Below are positions 8,691-18,505 of a DNA stretch of 64,000 nt, in pieces. The first letter of the stretch is position 1. Each line of letters opens with the position of its first letter. The translations under genes were made by a program, and so were the position numbers. Under the pieces are notes generated by a model. The model saw nothing but the letters and a program-made list of their open reading frames with translations. It searched no databases and was not told the DNA's origin. This DNA is from Gaoshiqia hydrogeniformans (GTDB lineage: Bacteria > Bacteroidota > Bacteroidia > Bacteroidales > Prolixibacteraceae), in contig NZ_CP186334.1 in the NCBI RefSeq assembly GCF_049347105.1, positions 3,596,001 to 3,660,000 on the forward strand. The letters run 5' to 3'.

Positions 8691-10625
8691 TCAGTTATAT
8701 CCATAGTAATTTTTATACAGTCCGTTGCTCATTTGCACGGTGTAGTTCGGGATGGGGAGGATATACCGTACGGGAGGTAAGTTGTTGGGATTCATGTTTT
8801 CCCAATTTCCTTCCGGTCCGCCTTTGATATAACCCCGGAATGAATAAAGACACTGAGCTTTTGGATATTCCGTATTTTCATCGCCCCAGGCATAAAAATC
8901 GGCCATATTCCAACCGGCGCCCGGATGCAAAACACTTTCCCACAGATTATAGAATTCGATGATTTGCAGGCTCGTGTTGGGATAAATGTTGATGTCGCCG
9001 GGGTTGGCGATACGCTTGTAGAACATGCTTAAGGGGAGATTTTCATATTTTTCGGAACCGTCCATGTAGTTTCCGTCGGCTAATGCACCAACAATGTAGT
9101 ATTCCATAAAACTGTCATAAATTACTTTTGAATACAGGTTCCAGCGGACTAAATCTTTCCAGCGCATATTTTCGCCGCCGAGTTCCCATTTGCGTTCTTC
9201 AGCAACGGCCTGAAAGAACAATTCTTTGGAGCCGGCGGCCGCACTGATGTACTCATCAACCTTTTCCGATTGATCGTCTGCGGCAAATGCCCGGCTGCGG
9301 ACTTCTTTCAGGGCGTTGATTGCCTTTGCTCCGTTTGGCCCGTTTACACCTTCCTCTACCTCGTTAACGGCTTCGGCATACATCAGCAAAATATCGGCAT
9401 AGCGCATATACGGGTAGTTGATACCTGTTTTATCTTTACTGTTGTTTCCCAGGGCGGCTGAAGAGTTGGCCCATAGTTTCGACCACTTGTTGTTGTGCGT
9501 GCTGTAATCGGTCCGCACCTGGGGGAGTCCTTCAGCATCGTAATACCACATGCCAACCGTGTAGTTCTCGCGCAGGTCTTTGCGGTCGAACGAGTAACGA
9601 TAAAACGCATTTAACCGCATCCCGCCGTTGGCAGCGCCCCAAATGTGGTTGGTGATGTCGTCGGTGGATGAAACAGTGCCTCCGGTCACATAACCAACGT
9701 TGCTGCTCGAATTTCGAAGGAAAGGAATCTCGAAAATGGGGTCATCGTTATTGCTGACAATATTATTACACTGGTCGATAAATACCTGCCGGAAGGATTT
9801 GTTGAGCGCGTGCGTGGCGGACGAGATCACCAGATCGGCATATTGCATGGCAATCGCATAATAATCTTTGTAGTCGTCCTGCCTTTGCATGGTGCCAACC
9901 GACATCGGGTTGCCTTTGTCGGGGTACAAAGCGTAACCGCCACGGGTTAAGGCCATCCGGGCAATCATGCCATAACAAAATTCGCGGGATGCCCGTTCAA
10001 CTCCGTCGGGCAATGAGGCTGCGTATTTCATGCCCGGAGCTGCGCCGATCAAATCGTTGATGAGGTAGGTGAGAATTTCATTTCGGTCGGTCATCGGGAT
10101 GGCCAGCGATTCGAGCTTGATGGAAGGTTCTGTGGTAAAAGGCACATCGCCAAACATCACCACCAAATCGTGGTAGAACATGGCCCGAAGCACTTTCGCT
10201 TCTCCCAGCTGCTGGGTGAGGTCGATATCGTCCTCACTATAAACCGGACTATTCTGTATCCCGTCGATAAAGAGGTTTGCCCGCTCAATTCCTTCATATT
10301 CTTTATCCCAGAATTTCCGGACCGAAGAGCCGTGTTGCGTGCCGTCGAAACACCTGAAGTCTTCGCCGTTAACACTTCGTATCGAATTGCTGAAAGCAGT
10401 AAATTCTACATCGCTGTTTAAGGCAAAGGTGGCGAAATAGGCATTGCCGTATGTGTCGTTGCTCATCAGGGATGCGTAAACGGAGGTCAATACCCGGTTG
10501 ATTTCTTCTTTGGTCCCAAAAACGTAATCTTCTTCGTATTTCGAGTCGGAGCTTACATCCAGATAGTCCTTGCATGATGTGAGTCCCACCAAAATCAGGC
10601 TGATAAGTATGAAATATTTTCTCAT
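8691..10625 (-). CDS. SusD/RagB-family nutrient-binding lipoprotein
   Basis: 644 aa with lipoprotein signal peptide (Cys in LTSCKDYL, residue 18). The CKDYLDV opening, the helical TPR-like core with MRYADILLMYAEAVNE, and the C-terminal aromatic-rich part with RIANPGDINIYPNTS identify SusD/RagB. SusD is the lid of the outer-membrane SusCD complex and binds oligosaccharides for uptake. The gene directly follows SusC (18 bp gap), as expected. Neighbouring pectate lyases point to oligogalacturonides or branched pectin fragments as ligand. Confidence 0.95.
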   Translation of the reverse strand: MRKYFILISLILVGLTSCKDYLDVSSDSKYEEDYVFGTKEEINRVLTSVYASLMSNDTYGNAYFATFALNSDVEFTAFSNSIRSVNGEDFRCFDGTQHGSSVRKFWDKEYEGIERANLFIDGIQNSPVYSEDDIDLTQQLGEAKVLRAMFYHDLVVMFGDVPFTTEPSIKLESLAIPMTDRNEILTYLINDLIGAAPGMKYAASLPDGVERASREFCYGMIARMALTRGGYALYPDKGNPMSVGTMQRQDDYKDYYAIAMQYADLVISSATHALNKSFRQVFIDQCNNIVSNNDDPIFEIPFLRNSSSNVGYVTGGTVSSTDDITNHIWGAANGGMRLNAFYRYSFDRKDLRENYTVGMWYYDAEGLPQVRTDYSTHNNKWSKLWANSSAALGNNSKDKTGINYPYMRYADILLMYAEAVNEVEEGVNGPNGAKAINALKEVRSRAFAADDQSEKVDEYISAAAGSKELFFQAVAEERKWELGGENMRWKDLVRWNLYSKVIYDSFMEYYIVGALADGNYMDGSEKYENLPLSMFYKRIANPGDINIYPNTSLQIIEFYNLWESVLHPGAGWNMADFYAWGDENTEYPKAQCLYSFRGYIKGGPEGNWENMNPNNLPPVRYILPIPNYTVQMSNGLYKNYYGYN

Positions 10626-10643
10626 GTTCCCGTAATTTATGGT

Positions 10644-13600
10644 TTATAAAGTGACGTTTACACCGAATACGTAATTCCGGCTACGCGGGTAGCGGTTATA
10701 GTCTACACTGGGTGTCAGTCCTGACTGGATATCTACCTCCGGGTCGTAGCCGCTGTAGTTGGTCCAGATCCACAGGTTATATCCGCTAAAGAATACCCGA
10801 AGGCGTGTTAACCCGATGCTGTCCAGAACTTTCTTGGGTAATGAATATCCCAGGGTAAGATCCTGTAAGCGGAGGAAAGAACCGTCTTCGATAAAATAAG
10901 AGTGGGTTACTTTTTTCCCGATATCAACCGGGTTGAAGACAACGGCATCGGCGTTGATTTCGCGGTACAGATCAACATACCGGCTGTCGTTGACCATCCG
11001 GTCTCCATAGGTGTCTTCGGCATAGCGCCAGCGCCGGTCTTCATTAAATTCGGGAAGTATATTGAAGTAGTTGTTGGTATTGTTTTCGAACGAAGACAAG
11101 GTATATCGCGAAGCGTTGTTCACATCAAACCCATAGATAAAGTTGAAGTTGGCAGAAAAATCGAAATTCTGCCAGCCGGCTGATAAACCGAAGCCCCCGC
11201 TGAATTTGGGGTTTGTATTCCCAATGACCACCTTGTCGTTTTCGTTGACAATGTTGATGTCACTCGCGCCATCAACACCATCGACAAAGTTTTTGAATTT
11301 TGGTCTTCCCGGCGCTGTGCCAAACAGGGCGTCGTTATTTACTGTCTCAGGAAGAGCGACATAAGAGTAGCCGGAAGTCATCTCAAATTCATTAAAACGG
11401 TAGATGCCATCGTACACATAGCCATAAATCAGGCCGAGTTGGTCGCCGACTTTCAGGCAATAGTCAAAATCAGACGAACTCCAGCGCTTTGATGTCGTCC
11501 AGATCACATCTTCGGTGCCGTTTAGTTTATCGATGCGTGTTTTGTTTGCTCCGAAAGTGAAGTTGGCGTTCAGGTAAGCGTTCTGGCTTTCAATAATCCG
11601 GGCGTCAACCGTCAGGTCGAAGCCCCGGTTGGTAACCTGACCGATGTTTTGCATTTGGCGGGCGTATCCCGAGGTAGATGGGATATTACTTTCGTAAAGT
11701 AAGTCCGATGTGGTGTTCCAGTATACTTCGGGGGTAATGGTCAGCCGGTCTTTAAACATCCCAATGTCGAAAGCGAAGTTGCGGGTAAGGGTTGTTTCCC
11801 ATTTAATTTTTGGGTTAGGGAAGGTACTCCCGCCTGAATTGACATAGTATTCGTATCCGTTTTCGTTGATTTCGCCCCAGCCTGGTCCCCCGCTGGTGCT
11901 AACAACGTACTGATAACGCCACATATCGTCGGTAATCCGGTTATTCCCTGCTTTACCGATAGCCACCCGCAGCTTGAGCAGCGAGAACAGGTTTTGATCA
12001 GCCATAAAATTTTCTTTCGAGAGGATCCAGGCTCCCGAAATAGCAGGGAAATAGCCCCATTGATTACCCGGCGCAAATTTGGTTGAGGCGTCGGCGCGGA
12101 AAGTGGCCGAGAGAAGATATTTTTGAGCGTAGTTGTAGTTTGCTTGTCCGAAGAACGAAGCTGCCCGTTCGGGTGACGAAATTGACGAGGTCACTTTCCA
12201 GGGTGTTCCCAAACCCATATTCCGGATGGCAATTTCCGGTTCGATTTCTTTTGGAAAGTAACGGGCCGAATTGGTCGATGCAAATTGCACTGAACTTTGA
12301 ATTTCCTGTCCAAGCAGGAATGAATAATTGTGATTGTTTTGTGATAAGTTATAGTTCAGCGTGTTGGTCCATCCGTATCGGTTACGTCTTTGGCTGACCA
12401 GCTCGGCTACAGGCAAACTGTTATTATTTCTCGCTGTTGAGGTTAAGTCGCCCCAAAAGCGGTCGGTGTAGTAAAAAGCCATGTATTGCGAACCCTCCGT
12501 ACGAAAAATCAGGCCCGGAATAACATTCCATTCGATTAACGCCTGATTGGTGAATTCGTACCTGTTCCCTCTCAGGTAGTTCTGATTGATATCCCCTTTC
12601 GGGTTGGTGTATTGAAAGTAGCGTTCTTCTTCCGGATCAATGTCTTCGGGAGGAAGGTATGAAAAGTCGCGAAGACCATTTGTCGGCCGGTAGCGTAACA
12701 CATCGATGATCCCGCCGCTGCCTACTGCATCAGCGCCGGCTCCCCGGTCCTGGCGGTAATTGAATCGCGGATTGATCAGCACTTTCACTTTTTTTGAAAT
12801 ATCAGCATTAATTTTGGTGTTGACGTTGGTTCGGATTACGCCGGACCCAATGAGTACACCTCTTTCATCGTTATGGGTGATACTGGTATTGAATCTCAAT
12901 CCCTGCGTGCCGCCGCCAATCGTCATGTTGTACATGTAGCTCATGGGGTTTCCTCCCAGAATCTCGTCTTGCCAGTCGTTTCCTTTAAATCGTTTATACA
13001 GGCTGAAATCGGCGGGGTTACCAAAGTTACCCCGGAATTGCTGACGGCGCGTATTGTTGGTTACCACGGCATCGTATTGAATTTTGATAAATTCATACGG
13101 GTTCATTAACTCAATTTTACGCGCGAGCGTTCTTACCTGGCTGGTGTGGTTGAAATTAACTGTTAATTTGCCAACCCGGGCCGATTTGGTTGTTACGATG
13201 ACTACTCCGTTACCCCCTCTTGCTCCGTAAATTGCTGTTAGAGAGGCGTCTTTCAGAATATCGATTGATTGGATATCCGTTGGGGGAATGTCGTTAATGT
13301 TGTCGGCGGGAAATCCGTCAACAATAAAAAGCGGGGAGTTACTCTGTGTTACCGATGTGCCGCCTCGAATACGAATGTTTACTTCCGAGCCAGGCGCTCC
13401 ATCGATCGTTGTTACCTGTACGCCGGCGACTTTCCCTTGCAACGCTTCTGCCGCAGAAGCCACCGGAATTCGTTCCAATGCTACTCCTGAAACCGATCCA
13501 ACAGACCCGGTAAGTTCCCGCCTGACCATGCTGCCGTAGCCAATCGCCACCACCTCGTCCAAACCAATGGACTCCTCGTCTAGCATGATATTAATAACCG

Positions 13601-14189
13601 GTTTGGTTACCGCTACCTCCTGCGATTTCATCCCTACGAACGAAAAGACCAGCACGTCGCCGGTTTTCGCGTTGATTAGATAATTACCCGATCCATCGGT
13701 GATGGTTCCTTTCGAGGTTCCTTTTACCATAATCGTTACTCCGGGGATTGGCGCGTTGTTATTGTCGGTCACTGTCCCGGTTATTGCGGTTGGCTGCGCA
13801 AGCTGGGAACTGCTCCCGATGAGGGCAATATCTTCATTGGAAAGTACAATAATTCGCCCGTCGATATTATGTTTTACATCGGTATTTTTAAAGATGGCAT
13901 CCAATATTTCGGCAATAGATTTTTGCTCGAAATGGAGGTCAATCTTTCGGTCAACGTCGATCTTTCCGTTGTAAAAAAAGCGGAATTCCGTTTGTTCTTC
14001 AATTGATTTAAGGGCGCTTTCAATAGTTAAATCTTTGAAGACCAAGTCTAACCTGGTTGTTTGGGAATAGGCTTCAGAAGCTAAACCGGCAATCATTCCC
14101 GCAAAAAGTAGTAAGATAGTTAGTTTCATCTTTCTCAAAAATTGATGATGCCGTGACCAGAGGCCACGATCAAGCCGTTTTTTTTTCAT
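10644..14189 (-). CDS. SusC/RagA TonB-dependent transporter with STN signalling domain
   Basis: 1181 aa. A signal peptide (to about residue 43) is followed by an STN domain (about 45-115, with FRFFYNGKIDV). Then come a carboxypeptidase-regulatory-like domain (about 133-205), the plug with the SusC signature (GYGSMVRRELTGSV, IRGGTS, DILKDASLTAIYGARG) and a beta-barrel ending in a short aromatic-poor strand. It imports oligosaccharides across the outer membrane using TonB energy. The STN domain, plus the ECF sigma and FecR genes just upstream, shows that it also signals substrate binding through FecR to the sigma factor. The arginine/histidine-rich stretch before the signal peptide core suggests the start may instead be the internal Met at residue 21. 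Confidence 0.95.
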   Translation of the reverse strand: MKKKRLDRGLWSRHHQFLRKMKLTILLLFAGMIAGLASEAYSQTTRLDLVFKDLTIESALKSIEEQTEFRFFYNGKIDVDRKIDLHFEQKSIAEILDAIFKNTDVKHNIDGRIIVLSNEDIALIGSSSQLAQPTAITGTVTDNNNAPIPGVTIMVKGTSKGTITDGSGNYLINAKTGDVLVFSFVGMKSQEVAVTKPVINIMLDEESIGLDEVVAIGYGSMVRRELTGSVGSVSGVALERIPVASAAEALQGKVAGVQVTTIDGAPGSEVNIRIRGGTSVTQSNSPLFIVDGFPADNINDIPPTDIQSIDILKDASLTAIYGARGGNGVVIVTTKSARVGKLTVNFNHTSQVRTLARKIELMNPYEFIKIQYDAVVTNNTRRQQFRGNFGNPADFSLYKRFKGNDWQDEILGGNPMSYMYNMTIGGGTQGLRFNTSITHNDERGVLIGSGVIRTNVNTKINADISKKVKVLINPRFNYRQDRGAGADAVGSGGIIDVLRYRPTNGLRDFSYLPPEDIDPEEERYFQYTNPKGDINQNYLRGNRYEFTNQALIEWNVIPGLIFRTEGSQYMAFYYTDRFWGDLTSTARNNNSLPVAELVSQRRNRYGWTNTLNYNLSQNNHNYSFLLGQEIQSSVQFASTNSARYFPKEIEPEIAIRNMGLGTPWKVTSSISSPERAASFFGQANYNYAQKYLLSATFRADASTKFAPGNQWGYFPAISGAWILSKENFMADQNLFSLLKLRVAIGKAGNNRITDDMWRYQYVVSTSGGPGWGEINENGYEYYVNSGGSTFPNPKIKWETTLTRNFAFDIGMFKDRLTITPEVYWNTTSDLLYESNIPSTSGYARQMQNIGQVTNRGFDLTVDARIIESQNAYLNANFTFGANKTRIDKLNGTEDVIWTTSKRWSSSDFDYCLKVGDQLGLIYGYVYDGIYRFNEFEMTSGYSYVALPETVNNDALFGTAPGRPKFKNFVDGVDGASDINIVNENDKVVIGNTNPKFSGGFGLSAGWQNFDFSANFNFIYGFDVNNASRYTLSSFENNTNNYFNILPEFNEDRRWRYAEDTYGDRMVNDSRYVDLYREINADAVVFNPVDIGKKVTHSYFIEDGSFLRLQDLTLGYSLPKKVLDSIGLTRLRVFFSGYNLWIWTNYSGYDPEVDIQSGLTPSVDYNRYPRSRNYVFGVNVTL

Positions 14190-14266
14190 AAATTTACCTT
14201 TTGGTTTAATACTAGAGATCTTAAATCAAATTTCCTGAAGGGATGGAAGCGCCAACTTCCGTCCTT

Positions 14267-15250
14267 TCATTTTTTTGTCATCATTTGTTTCGCATTTATT
14301 TTAATGGTTCTTCTTCTTTTGTCAAATGAGTATTCAATCGGCAACGTTTGTCCGATTATTTCAAGTACTTCTGAAATGGTTTCCATTTCAATTGTTCCGG
14401 TAAACCAGAGATTCTTTGCTTCTTTCAAATCCATTTCAATATTTACATTGTACCAGCGTTCAAGCATTTTCAGAACCTCGTCCAGCGGTTGCCGCACGAA
14501 AATAAGTTTGCCATCTTTCCAGGAAACAAAATCCCTGACATCAACCGACTTTACCTGCAATTGATTTTTCTCATCGAGAAATGCCTGGCTGCCCGGTTTC
14601 AAGATTTCTTTTCCTGTTGCGGTGCTTATTTCCAGTGAACCGTGCTCCAGGGTAGTCACGAATTGATCATCCGCGTAAGCCTTCACGTTGAAACCGGTGC
14701 CTAACACAAGGATGTTTCCGTATGCTGTTGTTACGCTGAAGGTCCCTTTGTTCTTTTTAACCTCAAAATAGGCTTCACCCTTTAATTGAACGTTTCTGTT
14801 CTTTTTGAAATTCGCGGAGTAGGACATTTCGCTTCCTGAATTTAGCGAAACGATAGACCCGTCGGGCAGTTCAAAGTTCGCTTTTGCTCCGGCAGGGGTG
14901 GAAAAGTGCAGGGCAAATTCCGAATCAGGAGATTGTACCGATTGGTAGAAAAACGCCAATGTGATCAATAATCCGATGATAACAACGGATGCAACACGAA
15001 AGCTGATCTGGTAGAACCGGATTGTTTTTCCCGGTCGTTTGTTCTCGGTCAGTGCAATTTGGTGATGGATCCGCCCCAGCAGTCCGGCATCTGGAGTTTT
15101 CCCGCTTTGGTGTTTCATATTGTTCCAGGCTTCTTTCATCAGGCGGTCGATATCGGTGTTGTTCCCCGAATTTCTAAGGTATTCCACCAAAACCAGATAT
15201 TCTTCAGGAGTACAGGCGCTGTTCGAATATTTCTTGAAAATTTCTTCCAT
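14267..15250 (-). CDS. FecR-family anti-sigma factor
   Basis: 327 aa. A cytoplasmic N-terminal part (about 1-80) is followed by one membrane helix (about 85-105), the FecR domain (about 115-215, with FELPDGSIVSLNSGSEMSY) and a C-terminal DUF4974-type domain (about 250-320) ending TIKINAKQ. The family holds an ECF sigma factor at the membrane until the STN domain of a TonB-dependent transporter signals ligand. It sits between its cognate ECF sigma gene (62 bp upstream) and SusC (77 bp downstream), the standard order. Confidence 0.93.
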   Translation of the reverse strand: MEEIFKKYSNSACTPEEYLVLVEYLRNSGNNTDIDRLMKEAWNNMKHQSGKTPDAGLLGRIHHQIALTENKRPGKTIRFYQISFRVASVVIIGLLITLAFFYQSVQSPDSEFALHFSTPAGAKANFELPDGSIVSLNSGSEMSYSANFKKNRNVQLKGEAYFEVKKNKGTFSVTTAYGNILVLGTGFNVKAYADDQFVTTLEHGSLEISTATGKEILKPGSQAFLDEKNQLQVKSVDVRDFVSWKDGKLIFVRQPLDEVLKMLERWYNVNIEMDLKEAKNLWFTGTIEMETISEVLEIIGQTLPIEYSFDKRRRTIKINAKQMMTKK

Positions 15251-15312
15251 TTGAGTCAGTCTTATTCATGATACACCAAACGGACTGCTTACCCCTGCCG
15301 GGAAGAAAAAAA

Positions 15313-15894
15313 TTATAAAAATAATTGGTAGAAAAGCGCGAAAGCAAGTCCGAGTTGTAATAACTTTTCTTTTAAAAACTTCAGCGAATGGGTCATATGA
15401 TCTTCCACGGTTTTAACAGAAATTCCAAGTTCTGCCGCAATTTCAGGATTTGTTTTTCCCTCTTCTCTGCTCATCAGGTAGATCTGGCGCCTTTTTTCCG
15501 GCAACTGAAGGATGAATTCATCAACCTTGTTTTTCATATCGGCATATTCAACATCGTTTTGCGTCATGAACCCGGCTTGAACGGAATTACAGAAATGTTT
15601 GACTTTAAACTCCTCCGATTTCAGGCGCGAACGGATTTCGTTCAGGAGCGTATTTTTTGTGATGGTATAAAGGAAAGCATTGTAAGTCTCCACCTTTCTG
15701 ATGTTCCGGCGGTTCATCCAGACCTTAACAAATACTTCCTGAAGGATATCCTCGATCCCGTCATCCATTTTCAAAAACATTTTGGAATAAGCATACAGCC
15801 TGGAATAATACAAACCGTACAGGCGGTCAAAGGCAAGTTTATCATCGTTTGCCATGTCAGCCAAAATCTGCTTCAAATCCGTTGTTTCTGACAT
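15313..15894 (-). CDS. ECF RNA polymerase sigma factor (FecI-like)
   Basis: 193 aa. Sigma region 2 is visible at about residues 20-90 (FDRLYGLYYSRLYAYS, DILQEVFVKVW) and region 4 at about 125-180, with the helix-turn-helix NPEIAAELGISVKTVEDHM. It is a Bacteroidota FecI-type sigma factor expected to activate SusC and following genes once released by FecR. The start follows a promoter-like region with a 13-bp direct repeat. Confidence 0.94.
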   Translation of the reverse strand: MSETTDLKQILADMANDDKLAFDRLYGLYYSRLYAYSKMFLKMDDGIEDILQEVFVKVWMNRRNIRKVETYNAFLYTITKNTLLNEIRSRLKSEEFKVKHFCNSVQAGFMTQNDVEYADMKNKVDEFILQLPEKRRQIYLMSREEGKTNPEIAAELGISVKTVEDHMTHSLKFLKEKLLQLGLAFALFYQLFL

Positions 15895-15918
15895 CGGTCA
15901 TTTGGTTGTTGGTTCAAA

Positions 15919-15953
15919 CAAAAATAACGAGATAGATGAAAAAATAACGAGAT
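15919..15953 (-). promoter_or_regulatory. Putative promoter of the ECF sigma gene, with 13-bp direct repeat
   Basis: On the minus strand TATTTTTG (15926-15919) fits the Bacteroidota -7 element TAnnTTTG, 25 bases before the start codon. The 13-mer AAAATAACGAGAT occurs twice, at 15921-15933 and 15941-15953, exactly 20 bp apart. One copy overlaps the -7 element and the other lies near -33. This could be a duplicated promoter or an operator. Confidence 0.45.
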
Positions 15954-15984
15954 GTTTCGTTTGATTTAAGAGGTTTAAAAACAG

Positions 15985-16959
15985 CTATTCTTCTTTTGCA
16001 TTCAGTTTCTCAATGACAACTGCCAGTAAGATAACAAAGCCTTTGATGACTTGTTGCCAGAACGGAGAGACATTCATCAGTACGAGGCCATTGTTCAGAA
16101 TGCCGATGATCAGCGCTCCCTGCACGGTTCCCAGGATGGTTCCTTTGCCGCCGGAGAGGGAAGTACCCCCGATAACCACTGCGGCAATAGAATCAAGCTC
16201 GAAGCCAAAACCGGCATTGGGTTGAGCCGAGTCCAGCCTGGAAGTGACAATAATGCCGCCAATTCCGGCAAGCGCACCGGCTATGGAGTAAACAATGATT
16301 TTAATTTTTTTGATCTTCAACCCGGAAAGTTTGGCTGCAGTTTCGTTGCCGCCAACCGCGTAGATATGCCTTCCCAGCTTGGTTTGTCGGGTTAAAACAA
16401 CGGCTGCCAATACGATGACTGCCGAAATCCATACCGGCATGGGAATGCCCATAAACCAGCCGGTGCCAATAAAGGCCATATTATTGGCGAGTCCTGTAAT
16501 CGGAAACCCGCCGGTCCACAGCATGGTGAGCCCGCGGGCAATGGTGAGCATCGCCAACGTGGCTACAAAGGGCGGAACTTTAAAGCGGGTGATGGTGAAG
16601 CCGTTAAACCAGCCAAGCAATGTTCCAACCAGCGTGCCGCCGACCAATGCGCCCAACAGGGTGAACCCAATGTACAGGTTCAGGTCGGTCAGTTCGGCGC
16701 CAAATTTCAGCATGCCTGCCGTAACAGCGCCGGCTAAGGCCAGGATGGAGCCAACCGAGAGATCAATGCCGCCGGTTAATATGACCAGGGTCATCCCCAC
16801 GGAAATGATTACGTTGACCGAGATTTGCCGCATCACATTCCAGGAGTTTTCGGTAGTCAGGAAACGGTCGGACAAGAAACTGAGTACCACGCACATGATA
16901 ACCAGAGCGATGATGGATTGAAATTTGATCAGCTTATGCTTTAAGGTTGTCGTATTCAT
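15985..16959 (-). CDS. Ribose-type ABC importer, permease subunit
   Basis: 324 aa, about eight to ten hydrophobic helices. It has the branched-chain/ribose permease signature: GMTLVILTGGIDLSVGS near the N-terminal third and the EAA-like loop around TKLGRHIYAVGGNETAAKLSG. It forms the inner-membrane channel of a carbohydrate-uptake class 2 (RbsC-like) importer. The gene is last in the cluster binding protein, DUF2291, ATPase, permease, and starts 10 bp after the ATPase gene. The sugar cannot be read from the permease; ribose, another pentose or a branched pentose are options. Confidence 0.93.
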   Translation of the reverse strand: MNTTTLKHKLIKFQSIIALVIMCVVLSFLSDRFLTTENSWNVMRQISVNVIISVGMTLVILTGGIDLSVGSILALAGAVTAGMLKFGAELTDLNLYIGFTLLGALVGGTLVGTLLGWFNGFTITRFKVPPFVATLAMLTIARGLTMLWTGGFPITGLANNMAFIGTGWFMGIPMPVWISAVIVLAAVVLTRQTKLGRHIYAVGGNETAAKLSGLKIKKIKIIVYSIAGALAGIGGIIVTSRLDSAQPNAGFGFELDSIAAVVIGGTSLSGGKGTILGTVQGALIIGILNNGLVLMNVSPFWQQVIKGFVILLAVVIEKLNAKEE

Positions 16960-16969
16960 AAGAGTTGAT

Positions 16970-18505
16970 TTATTCTTTTTCGCGTAAGGCCGCTTTCATG
17001 ATAATTTCTTCCGTAGCTTCCGCCCTGCTTAGTTTGGCTGTCAGTTTTGATTCGGACATAACCAGAATGTTATCCGAAATAGCTAAAATCTCCGGTAGTT
17101 CCGATGATACGAACAGAATTCCCATCCCTTGGGCTGCCAGTTCGCTGATGAGCCGGTAGATTTCACTTTTGGCTCCGACATCGATTCCCCGGGTGGGTTC
17201 GTCGAGCAACAGCACTTTGGGGTGGGTGGCTAACCATTTAGAAATAACTACCTTTTGCTGGTTTCCGCCGCTGAGTTGCTCAACCGGCATTTGCGGTGAA
17301 GAAACTTTCGTGTTTAGCTTTTTTGGGAAATAGCTGCTCAGTTCGGCCTCTTTCGTTTTGTTGATGAAGTTGAACGTAGTCATTTTTTCGAGACTGGCCA
17401 AACTGATATTTTGGGGCACAGTCATATTCAGGATAAGGCCTTGTAACTTGCGGTCTTCAGGCACCAGGGCAATGCCGGCTGCAATGGCATCGCTTACATT
17501 TCGTATATTTTTCCTGACCCCTTCCACAAAAATTTTTCCGCTGACATACTGCGGATGCAGTCCGAAAATTGCTTCGAGCACTTCGGTCCGTCCTGCGCCC
17601 ATTAACCCGCAAATACCCAAAACTTCACCCTCGTGAAGTGAAAAACTGACATCATTAACCAGGTAATCGTTCTTGTTTCCGGGATTTCGAAACATCAGAT
17701 TTTCAACCCGCAGGATTTCTTTGGCGCCAGTAGTATGCTCTTTTTTAAAGCTGTCTTTCAGGTCGCGCCCCACCATTAGGCGGATTAACTGATCGTGTGT
17801 GGTGTCCTTCATACTGCCGGAACCCATACTTTGCCCGTCGCGCAATACGAAATAGCGATCGGCTATTTCGAACAACTCATTCAGCTTGTGTGAGATGTAA
17901 ACAATGGCAACACCTTTTTCCCGCAGCTCGTTGATAATTTTAAACAGCAGCTCAACTTCCTGGTCGCTGATGGCCGAGGTAGGCTCATCCATGATCAACA
18001 CCTTGGACTCCAGCAGCAAGGCTTTGGCAATTTCTACCAACTGTTGCTGTCCCACCCGCAACTGGTTGATCCGGGTTGAAGGATGGACATCCATGTGGAG
18101 ACGGAGGAGAAGCTCCCTGGCCTCCTGGTGCATGCCCGGGTAATCCAGCAGGCCCAGACGATTGGTTTTTTCATTCCCCAGAAACAGGTTTTCGGAGATG
18201 CTGAGGTGGGGGATCAGGTTCAATTCCTGGTGGATGATGACAACGCCCTGCTCGCCGGCTTCTTTCGGATTTTTGAAGTTCACTTTTTGGCCGTTCAGAA
18301 ATACGTCGCCTTCATAATCGGGGTAAACGCCCGAAATAATTTTCATCAAAGTTGATTTTCCGGCGCCGTTTTCACCAATGATGGCTGTTACCTCGCCGGA
18401 AAATATGTCGAGATCGACGTTTTGCAGGGCATAAACACCCGAAAAATCCTTGGATACCTTTCTGACTTCCAGAACCGGCGTTTGTATACTATTCTGTTTT
18501 TCCAT
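16970..18505 (-). CDS. Ribose-type ABC importer, duplicated ATP-binding subunit
   Basis: 511 aa with two tandem ATPase domains, as in RbsA/MglA. The first (about 10-245) has Walker A GENGAGKST, signature LRVGQQQLVEIAKAL and Walker B VLIMDEPTSAI. The second (about 260-505) has the usual altered Walker A (GLMGAGRTE), signature LSGGNQQKVVISKWL and LLLDEPTRGIDVG. The asymmetric second site is normal for this subfamily. Its start overlaps the DUF2291 gene by 17 bp, so translation is probably coupled. Confidence 0.94.
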   Translation of the reverse strand: MEKQNSIQTPVLEVRKVSKDFSGVYALQNVDLDIFSGEVTAIIGENGAGKSTLMKIISGVYPDYEGDVFLNGQKVNFKNPKEAGEQGVVIIHQELNLIPHLSISENLFLGNEKTNRLGLLDYPGMHQEARELLLRLHMDVHPSTRINQLRVGQQQLVEIAKALLLESKVLIMDEPTSAISDQEVELLFKIINELREKGVAIVYISHKLNELFEIADRYFVLRDGQSMGSGSMKDTTHDQLIRLMVGRDLKDSFKKEHTTGAKEILRVENLMFRNPGNKNDYLVNDVSFSLHEGEVLGICGLMGAGRTEVLEAIFGLHPQYVSGKIFVEGVRKNIRNVSDAIAAGIALVPEDRKLQGLILNMTVPQNISLASLEKMTTFNFINKTKEAELSSYFPKKLNTKVSSPQMPVEQLSGGNQQKVVISKWLATHPKVLLLDEPTRGIDVGAKSEIYRLISELAAQGMGILFVSSELPEILAISDNILVMSESKLTAKLSRAEATEEIIMKAALREKE

